This document shows, piece by piece, positions 32,630 through 37,799 of a stretch of 37,799 bases of DNA (the stretch's first letter is position 1; the number at the start of each line of letters is the position of its first letter). A model generated the notes under the pieces. It saw nothing but the letters and a program-made list of their open reading frames with translations. It was not told where the DNA came from and made no database searches. A program made the position numbers and the translations under genes. Location: contig NZ_BARE01000043.1 of the NCBI RefSeq assembly GCF_000367345.1, forward strand, positions 1 to 37,799, read 5' to 3'. This DNA is from Sphingobium xenophagum NBRC 107872. Its GTDB lineage: Bacteria > Pseudomonadota > Alphaproteobacteria > Sphingomonadales > Sphingomonadaceae.

Positions 32630-33256
32630 ATGGCTGACACCAAACCCGCCCAACGCCCCGGACATGGGGGCACGCTTAGCCTGGCGCTCGATTTCGGGCC
32701 GCTGCTGGTCTTTTTCCTGGGCTATAAATTTCTGGGGATGATCGTCGGCACCGCAGCCTTCATGGCGGCCATCGTCGTCGCGGTGATCGTGTCGAAATGG
32801 AAATTGGGCAAAGTCTCGCCCATGCTCTGGCTGTCCGCCGCGCTGGTGCTGTTTTTCGGCGGCCTCACCATCTATTTTCATGATCAGCGTTTCATCCAGA
32901 TCAAGCCGACGATCATCTACAGCTTTTTCGCGCTGATGCTGTTTGGCGGGCTGATGCGCGGCAAGCCGCTGCTCAAATATCTGCTTCAGGCCGCCTATGA
33001 TGGCCTGTCCGAAACAGGTTGGCGCAAATTGTCGCGCAACTGGGCGATCTTCTTCGTCGCCATGGCGATCGCCAATGAAGTGATGCGCCGCACGATGAGC
33101 TTCGACAGCTGGCTGGCGGTCAAGGTATGGGGCGTGACCATCGTGTCGGTGGTCTTTGCCGCCGCCAACATCCCCATGCTGATGCGCCATGGCCTCAATC
33201 TGGGCGACCGGCTGGACAGCGACGAAATTGGCGGCACATCGCCACCGCAGGGCTGA
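32630..33256 (+). CDS. ispZ: Inner-membrane septation protein A family (YciB/IspZ)
   Basis: The product is 208 residues with five or six hydrophobic segments (from about 18 to 190). Family marks are LDFGPLLVFFLGYK (about 21-34), the HDQRFIQIKPTIIYSFFAL stretch (about 84-102) and NWAIFFVAMAIANEVMRR (about 141-158). YciB/IspZ proteins are linked to septation and envelope integrity. The ATG at 32630 was chosen because AGGAAA lies just upstream, directly after a palindromic repeat; an earlier in-frame start would fall inside the repeat. It is likely cotranscribed with ftsY. Confidence 0.92.
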   Translation: MADTKPAQRPGHGGTLSLALDFGPLLVFFLGYKFLGMIVGTAAFMAAIVVAVIVSKWKLGKVSPMLWLSAALVLFFGGLTIYFHDQRFIQIKPTIIYSFFALMLFGGLMRGKPLLKYLLQAAYDGLSETGWRKLSRNWAIFFVAMAIANEVMRRTMSFDSWLAVKVWGVTIVSVVFAAANIPMLMRHGLNLGDRLDSDEIGGTSPPQG

Positions 33257-33324
33257 ACGGCCGCCGCGCAAGGCCCGACAACCCGACCTGTAAGTCTAGG
33301 CGATCGTTACGCTGATGTCACATG

Positions 33325-33355
33325 GATATTTCCGTAGATGAAAAGCGAAAATATC
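33325..33355. promoter_or_regulatory. Inverted repeat upstream of sodB
   Basis: GATATTTCCG (33325-33334) and CGAAAATATC (33346-33355) are reverse complements with one mismatch and an 11-base spacer. It lies about 100 bases ahead of sodB in a locally AT-rich patch, a likely promoter or operator site. The regulator is unknown; a Fur/Irr-like role would be a guess. Confidence 0.5.
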
Positions 33356-33454
33356 CTGTTTTCGGTCGCGTAATAAGCCTGCTAGTGGCACGGAGCCTTC
33401 AGGTCGCAGTTTCGTTATGCGATCGTCCCCATCAACGAACCGAGGAGTTTTCCC

Positions 33455-34069
33455 ATGGCTTTCACGCTGCCAGACCTGCCCTATGCCAAGGACGCTTTTG
33501 GCGAAATCCTGTCGGCCGAAACATTCGACTATCACCATGGCAAGCACCACAACGCCTATGTCGTGAAGGCCAATGAACTGGTCGCCGCCGACGCGTCGCT
33601 CCAGGGCAAGTCGCTGGTCGAGCTCATCAAATCGTCCAAGGGCGGTCTCTTCAACCAGGTCGGCCAGATCTGGAACCACAGCTTCTACTGGCTGTGCCTG
33701 TCGCCCGAAAAGAAAGCACCGTCGGGCAAGCTGCTCGACATGATCAACGACAGCTTCGGCTCGGTCGACGCCCTCGTCGACAAGCTCAAGGCCGAAGCCG
33801 TTGGCCATTTCGCCAGCGGTTGGGCCGCGCTCGTCCTCAAGGACGGCAAGCTGGAAGTGACGTCCTACCACGACGCCGACACGCCGGTCGCGCATGAAGG
33901 CCATGCGCCGCTGCTGATCCTCGATGTGTGGGAACATGCCTATTATATCGACTATCGCAACCTGCGCCCGGCCTATGCCGAAAAGCTGCTGAAGGAAGCG
34001 ATCGACTGGGACTTCGTCGCGCTCAACCTGGATGGCGAAGGCGTCAGCCGCGCCGACCAGCCGGGCTGA
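33455..34069 (+). CDS. sodB: Iron/manganese superoxide dismutase
   Basis: The product is 204 residues. Superoxide dismutase converts superoxide to oxygen and hydrogen peroxide in the cytoplasm. The metal ligands are H27 (FDYHHGKHH), H75 (WNHSFYW), D157 and H161 (LDVWEHAYYIDY). The residue pattern, including WNHSFYW, favours the iron-type group, but metal choice cannot be fixed from sequence. GAGGAG precedes the ATG. A long-stem hairpin follows. It is probably monocistronic. Confidence 0.96.
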   Translation: MAFTLPDLPYAKDAFGEILSAETFDYHHGKHHNAYVVKANELVAADASLQGKSLVELIKSSKGGLFNQVGQIWNHSFYWLCLSPEKKAPSGKLLDMINDSFGSVDALVDKLKAEAVGHFASGWAALVLKDGKLEVTSYHDADTPVAHEGHAPLLILDVWEHAYYIDYRNLRPAYAEKLLKEAIDWDFVALNLDGEGVSRADQPG

Positions 34070-34075
34070 TTCAAC

Positions 34076-34114
34076 GGCCATGGCCCTGCGTTCTTGCGAC
34101 GTGGGGCCATGGCC
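34076..34114 (+). terminator. Hairpin after sodB
   Basis: GGCCATGGCCC (34076-34086) pairs perfectly with GGGCCATGGCC (34104-34114), with a 17-base loop. No T-run follows directly; a T-run at 34149-34155 is 35 bases away. It may protect the 3' end of the message or end transcription in a Rho-dependent way. Confidence 0.55.
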
Positions 34115-34176
34115 GAATTCCGTACCGGAATGACGGGTTTCGAAACGCTTTTTTAAATCGCCTCGACCATCATCGG

Positions 34177-34196
34177 CTTTCCGTGGGTACGGAAAG
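34177..34196 (+). promoter_or_regulatory. Hairpin covering the hemerythrin gene's ribosome site
   Basis: CTTTCCGT (34177-34184) pairs perfectly with ACGGAAAG (34189-34196) across a GGGT loop. The right arm holds most of the Shine-Dalgarno GGAAAGGG (34191-34198), seven bases ahead of the start codon, so the fold would hide it. A switch in translation is plausible but unproven. Confidence 0.55.
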
Positions 34197-34205
34197 GGTG
34201 AAGCG

Positions 34206-34640
34206 ATGGACATGACCGAATTGCGCCGGCAGCATGACGAGATCAGCCACACAGCGCACAGACTGGCGCTGGCGACCGCCGATCATGCAAACCCGCGCAG
34301 CGTCGGCGCGATACGCTGGCAACTTGCGCGCCAGCTCATGGGGCATCTCGCGCTGGAGGACCGCATCCTCTACCCGGCGCTGCAACGCGCCGACGACGCG
34401 CATACCCGCACCACAGCCGCCGCCCTCCAGGCCGAAACCGGCGCGCTCGCCGAAAGCTTTTCCAGCTATATGACCGCGTGGAGCGACGATCGCGTCGCAC
34501 GCGAATGGGCCGATTTCTGTATCGCGACGCAGGCCATTATCCGCGCGCTGACCGAACGGGTCGACCGCGAGAACCGCACCCTCTACCCCCTCGCCGACAG
34601 GATCGACAACAGCGCCCCGCCGATCGCCCGCGCCGGCTGA
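34206..34640 (+). CDS. Hemerythrin domain-containing protein
   Basis: The product is 144 residues, a single four-helix HHE-type domain (PF01814). Likely iron ligands are H10 (LRRQHDEI), H47 and E51 (GHLALEDRILYP), and E122 (DRENRTLYPLAD). A further usual histidine in the third helix (about 80-95) is not clear, so metal binding may be partial. Relatives take part in oxygen or nitric-oxide sensing or iron storage. The ATG at 34206 was chosen because GGAAAGGG precedes it. It follows sodB, which fits oxidative or nitrosative stress. Confidence 0.8.
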   Translation: MDMTELRRQHDEISHTAHRLALATADHANPRSVGAIRWQLARQLMGHLALEDRILYPALQRADDAHTRTTAAALQAETGALAESFSSYMTAWSDDRVAREWADFCIATQAIIRALTERVDRENRTLYPLADRIDNSAPPIARAG

Positions 34641-34645
34641 CCGGG

Positions 34646-34981
34646 TCAGGCAGCTGGCGGCGTCAAGGCCAGCGTCCGCGCCAGCTCATCCAGATCGGCG
34701 CCGGGCCGGACCAGCAGCCACTCCCGGCTGGCCGCGCCGTTCACCACCGTCACCGCGCCCTTGGGACACACGCCCAGGCAACTGACCTCGATGATGCCCG
34801 CCGCGGCCTTGCGTCCTTTCTTCAACGACAGGTGCCGCCGCAGCGCCTTGGCCAGCCGCTCGTCGCCATCGGGGCCAAAGCCGCCATCCAGTTTCTTTTC
34901 GCATTTGCGGCAGACAAGGATGGCATTCTGCCAGTTGGACCGGACCAGATGTTTCAATCCACCGCCCCGCGCGGCTTCCAC
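34646..34981 (-). CDS. 2Fe-2S thioredoxin-like ferredoxin protein
   Basis: The product is 111 residues. The four cysteines C24, C27, C68 and C72 (LVCRKCEKK and VSCLGVCPKG) match the thioredoxin-like [2Fe-2S] ferredoxin fold (PF01257-like, as in NuoE and stand-alone Shethna-type ferredoxins). The partner is unknown. Its start overlaps the 3' end of the J-domain gene by 28 bases, so it is probably translated from the same message. It converges on the hemerythrin gene, with five bases between stops. Confidence 0.82.
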   Translation of the reverse strand: MEAARGGGLKHLVRSNWQNAILVCRKCEKKLDGGFGPDGDERLAKALRRHLSLKKGRKAAAGIIEVSCLGVCPKGAVTVVNGAASREWLLVRPGADLDELARTLALTPPAA

Positions 34982-35502
34982 GTCCGCCGTTCTTCCGCCG
35001 CGCGCAGCACTTCATAGGCGGCCTGGATCGTCTGGAAGCGGGCGGCGGCCTGCGTGTCGCCGGGCTTGACGTCGGGATGATTTTCCTTGGCCAGCATCCG
35101 CCAGCTTTTCTTCACCGCCTCGAAATCGGCGTCATCCTCCAGGTCCAGCGCCTTTAGCGCATGGAGTTCGTCGCGCGACCGGCTGCCATCGCCCGGACCG
35201 CCCCAGCTATGATAGGCGCTGCCCTGATAGCCGCCTGCGTCGCGCCGCTCGTCCCGCTCGCGCTGTTCGCGCTCTTCCTGGTCCAGCCCCTGAAAATAGT
35301 CCCAATTGCGGTTATATTCCCCGGCATGTTCGGCGCAGAAATACCAGCGTTCCGGGCTGTTGGGGGATTTGGGCGCGGGGCAGTCGCCCGGCTTGTCGCA
35401 CCCGAAACGGTCGCACATACGCACGCGCTGCGCCTCACGCGCTGCGCCATAGGCACGCCAGCGGGGAAATCCCCAGTCATTGGATCGGCTGTTTCGTGCC
35501 AT
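34954..35502 (-). CDS. J-domain protein with N-terminal cysteine cluster
   Basis: The product is 182 residues. The J domain is at the C-terminus (about 115-172), with helix II LEDDADFEAVKKSWRMLAKE and the HPD motif at 142-144. The N-terminal part has C30, C35, C41, C56 and H59, a likely zinc site, then RNWDYFQGL. This layout is seen in alphaproteobacterial J-domain proteins of the DjlA/CbpA-unrelated type. HPD stimulates the ATPase of an Hsp70; the client is unknown. It overlaps the ferredoxin-like gene downstream. Confidence 0.87.
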   Translation of the reverse strand: MARNSRSNDWGFPRWRAYGAAREAQRVRMCDRFGCDKPGDCPAPKSPNSPERWYFCAEHAGEYNRNWDYFQGLDQEEREQRERDERRDAGGYQGSAYHSWGGPGDGSRSRDELHALKALDLEDDADFEAVKKSWRMLAKENHPDVKPGDTQAAARFQTIQAAYEVLRAAEERRTWKPRGAVD

Positions 35503-35614
35503 TTGCCCGAATTAGGGAAGGTGCGGACGGAATGCCAGCCCATCGCGCCATATTTTGAACATGCGCGAAAGAGCGCATTTTGACGCCCGTACCAGCGGCA
35601 ATACTCAAATAAAT

Positions 35615-36014
35615 GCCAGAGGGCCTGTAAGCCGGGTTCTGTCCACCCCGTCAAGCCGTGAAGCCGGCGGGGATAGGCGACCATTCCTCTAGGGAACGGA
35701 TTGCTCCGTTCCTCAAGCAACCAACCCGGACGGTCTCGGTCGAAACAGACCTAGCAGCATGAAGCTGCGCGCCGCCCCTATTCGGTCTTGCTCCCGGTGG
35801 GGTTTACCATGCCGTCTTGCGTTGCCGCAGACGCGGTGCGCTCTTACCGCACCCTTTCAATGTCACTGGGTCGAAACCTTAGCGACCTGCTTTCTGTTGC
35901 ACTGTCCCTTGGATCACTCCAGCCGGTCGTTAACCGGCACCGTCATTTCGTGGAGCCCGGACTTTCCTCGCCGTGGAAGTTACCCGCCACGCCGCGGCCG
36001 CCCGGCCCTCTGGC
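35615..36014 (-). ncRNA. rnpB: RNase P RNA
   Basis: RNase P RNA is the catalytic RNA that trims the 5' end of tRNA precursors. On the minus strand the 5' end reads GCCAGAGGGCC and the 3' end GGCCCTCTGGC (complement of 35615-35625), a perfect P1 helix of 11 pairs. The universal segment GAGGAAAGTCCGGGCTCC lies at about 35952-35969, and ACAGAACCCGGCTTACAG near the 3' end. The length of about 400 bases fits bacterial class A. End positions are set by P1 and may be off by a few bases. It lies between the amidase and J-domain genes on the same strand. Confidence 0.95.
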
Positions 36015-36054
36015 GCGACGGTTCCTAGCCTCGTTCCGCTATCGCGTCACCTGC

Positions 36055-36753
36055 TTATTCATCGCCCCTTGGCTTGGGCAGCAGCAAAGCCAGCAGGATG
36101 GCGCGACATTCACCGCAAATCACCCCGTCGATCAGTTCGGGACGGAAGCGTCGCTGGAACGCCACCACCGCCGCCTGCGGATCGGCGATGTCATAACCAA
36201 ACCGTTCGAGCGCCAGCATGAAGCCGCCATCGGTCCAGTGCGGGTCCATCAGATTCTTGGTCGGGCGCGGCAGGGCCAGCCGCAACCGCGCCAGTTGCCC
36301 CCAGGGGAATAATTCGCCCGGATCCTGCTTGCGCGCGGGCGCAATGTCGCTGTGGCCGACGATGTTGCCGCGGGTGATGCGATGGCGCTGGACGATGTCG
36401 TGGACCAGCGGGATCAGCGAACTCATCTGGGTTTCGGGAAAGGGCCGATAGCCCCATTCATGCCCCGGATTGACAATCTCTATGCCGATGCTGGCGCTGT
36501 TGACGTCATCCACCCCGCGCCAGTGGGACCGTCCCGCATGCCAGGCGCGCTTGGCTTCGTCGACCATGCGGATGATCTGGCCATCCTCGGTCACGACATA
36601 ATGGGCGGAAACCTTGGATTCGGGATTGGCCAGCCAGTTGATCGCGCTCGCCGCGTCCGGCATCCCGGTATAGTGCAGCACCAGCATCGTGACCAGCAGG
36701 CTGCGCTCGTCGAAATTGGGCGACGGCGTTTCGATTATCGGCAGCTCGTTCAT
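36055..36753 (-). CDS. N-acetylmuramoyl-L-alanine amidase, zinc type (AmpD/AmiD-like)
   Basis: The product is 232 residues. The Amidase_2 domain (about 15-155) has zinc ligands H27 (LVLHYTG), H134 (VGHSDIAP) and D144 (RKQDPG), with E92 (IGIEIVNPG) as catalytic acid. A C-terminal part (about 175-232) with AVVAFQRRFRPELIDG resembles a peptidoglycan-binding segment. It should cleave muropeptides for cell-wall recycling or remodelling. No clear signal peptide is visible in this start, so a cytoplasmic AmpD-like role is possible. The ATG at 36753 was preferred; one codon earlier is also possible. Confidence 0.92.
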   Translation of the reverse strand: MNELPIIETPSPNFDERSLLVTMLVLHYTGMPDAASAINWLANPESKVSAHYVVTEDGQIIRMVDEAKRAWHAGRSHWRGVDDVNSASIGIEIVNPGHEWGYRPFPETQMSSLIPLVHDIVQRHRITRGNIVGHSDIAPARKQDPGELFPWGQLARLRLALPRPTKNLMDPHWTDGGFMLALERFGYDIADPQAAVVAFQRRFRPELIDGVICGECRAILLALLLPKPRGDE

Positions 36754-36851
36754 CATGCCCTTTCGGCCCGCCCGTGCAGTCGCGCGGCCTTGGCACGACA
36801 TTGGCGCAGCGCGGCGCGGCAATCAAGCATGGTTAAAGCAGGCGCGAAGCT

Positions 36852-37730
36852 TTAACCCGCCCGCCGCACCCGGCCGATCGCGCCCTCCGGCAAGGCCGCC
36901 TGCCGCGCATAGGCGCCGCGAAATTCGGAATGGGCAATGAAATCATCGCCTTGCCCCATCACCGTTTCCCCCGCGCCCAGCAACAGGACCGATCCCGCAT
37001 GGCTGTGCCGGGCCAGCAGCGACAGCACCGCCTGCCGCCGTTCGGGCGTGAAATAGAGCAGCACGTTGCGGCAGAGCAGCAGGTCATAGGCGCCGGTCGG
37101 CGCTTTCGCATCGAACAGATTGTCGTGGCGGAAATCGATCATCCGCCGCAATTCGGGACTGGCGCGCCAGTCGTCGCCCGACGGTTCGAACCATTTGAGC
37201 AGGTCGCCCACTGCCAGCCCGCGCTGCACGTCCATTTGCGAAAATATGCCCGACCGCGCCTGATCGATCGCGGCGGTCGAAATGTCGGTCGCCATGATCT
37301 CGATCCGCCATCCGCTCCAGCGCGCCGCGTCGTTGCGCAGGCGGATCGCCAGCGAATAGGCTTCCTGCCCGGTGGAACAGCCCGCGCTCCATATGCGCAG
37401 CGTCCGGTCGGTCTTGGTGGCATGGATGGCGGGCAATATCTGCCGCTGGATCATGTCGAAAATCTGAAGGTCGCGGAAAAAGCTGCTTTCATTGTTCAGC
37501 AGCGCATCGACGACATGCTGTTCCAGCCGCGCGTCGCCCTTGCGCAGTAACCGGGCGGCCAGTTCGTCCATGTCGTTCAGGCCATGATTGCGCAGCACGG
37601 GCCGCAGCGCGGTTTCCATTCGCCAGGCCCGGCCCTCGGTCAATATCTGCCCGGTGCGCGCTTCCAGCAGCCCGGACAGGATGCGCGCCGCGCCCTGGAG
37701 TGTCGATGCGGGCGTGGGAGGCATGACCAT
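36852..37730 (-). CDS. cheR: CheR-type chemotaxis protein methyltransferase
   Basis: The product is 292 residues. The N-terminal helical domain (about 10-80) is followed by NNESSFFRD (79-87) and the SAM-binding SAGCSTGQEAYSLA (about 115-128). LCRNVLLYFTPERR (about 225-238) is the usual post-motif segment. CheR methylates glutamates of chemoreceptors during adaptation. The ATG at 37730 shares a base with the stop of the gene upstream (TGATG), so the two are translationally coupled. The other che genes presumably lie outside the window. Confidence 0.93.
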   Translation of the reverse strand: MVMPPTPASTLQGAARILSGLLEARTGQILTEGRAWRMETALRPVLRNHGLNDMDELAARLLRKGDARLEQHVVDALLNNESSFFRDLQIFDMIQRQILPAIHATKTDRTLRIWSAGCSTGQEAYSLAIRLRNDAARWSGWRIEIMATDISTAAIDQARSGIFSQMDVQRGLAVGDLLKWFEPSGDDWRASPELRRMIDFRHDNLFDAKAPTGAYDLLLCRNVLLYFTPERRQAVLSLLARHSHAGSVLLLGAGETVMGQGDDFIAHSEFRGAYARQAALPEGAIGRVRRAG

Positions 37731-37799
37731 CAAACAAGAACCTTTCCGCGCCGCGACACGAAATCCATAATGGCATGCGGTTCCATCACCGCGCAGGGC
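37730..37799 (-). CDS. 3' end of a gene upstream of cheR, cut by the window edge
   Basis: Only the last 22 codons are visible (ending DFVSRRGKVLV, then TGA). The frame stays open to the window edge, and its stop overlaps the cheR start by one base, which supports a real gene. In other bacteria cheB often sits here, and it is the best guess from position, but nothing in the visible residues proves it. Confidence 0.5.
   Translation of the reverse strand, partial: PCAVMEPHAIMDFVSRRGKVLV

Noticed and set aside
1..37799. tRNA or rRNA genes
   Set aside because: No cloverleaf with a GTTCGAAT-type T arm or CCA end, and no rRNA core sequence was recognised; weak tRNAs could be missed by eye.

Overview
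The window looks like chromosomal DNA of an alphaproteobacterium of the Sphingomonadales, most likely a Sphingomonas/Sphingobium relative. The reasons are the high GC content, the alphaproteobacterial hprK-rapZ-EIIA-HPr gene order, a stand-alone large TonB-dependent receptor, and several families of short palindromic intergenic repeats of a kind common in this group. This is inference from gene content and style; no search was run. No rRNA, tRNA, CRISPR array, insertion sequence or prophage was recognised. The window is mostly housekeeping sequence with small accessory insertions.

Layout. 1-4.7 kb: an exported esterase-like phytase-family protein, a long palindrome, rpmB (L28), a small membrane-anchored protein, tadA, and a divergent pair made of a large GT-C-like membrane protein and a GtrA-type protein. 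4.7-5.1 kb: a GIY-YIG nuclease gene held tightly between two REP-like palindromic repeats. 5.1-7.6 kb: a LytS-type kinase with its LytTR response regulator, then an HxlR-type regulator. 7.7-11.3 kb: a bifunctional Rel (ppGpp) enzyme, then rplJ-rplL behind a structured leader; rplKA and rpoBC are not beside them. 12.0-14.1 kb: an overlapping hprK-rapZ-EIIA(Man)-HPr cluster, a regulatory phosphotransfer chain with no sugar permease. 14.2-21.4 kb: an AI-2E family protein, a SpoU/TrmH methyltransferase, an MHS-type MFS transporter, a DUF4402 secreted protein, a GNAT acetyltransferase and a TonB-dependent receptor.

21.7-26.4 kb (minus strand): the conserved order ffh-rpsP-rimM-trmD-rplS, interrupted between rimM and trmD by a VapBC toxin-antitoxin pair and a small membrane protein. 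The likely vapBC operator, two copies of an 8-base palindrome, touches the rimM stop codon. 26.6-29.5 kb: a membrane protein divergent from an APC amino-acid permease, then a lower-GC TonB-C-like gene. 29.5-33.3 kb: dapF-mtaB-ftsY with one-base overlaps, then ispZ. 33.4-34.6 kb: an Fe/Mn superoxide dismutase and a hemerythrin-domain protein whose Shine-Dalgarno sequence lies in a perfect hairpin. 34.6-37.8 kb (minus strand): a 2Fe-2S ferredoxin-like protein and a J-domain protein, RNase P RNA, a zinc N-acetylmuramoyl-alanine amidase, cheR, and the cut 3' end of a gene upstream of cheR.

The best candidates for something under-described are the GIY-YIG gene between paired palindromes, the vapBC insertion in the ribosome-biogenesis operon, the 125-base palindrome near 1 kb, and the three families of two-armed palindromic repeats between genes. 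No large novel multi-gene system was found.
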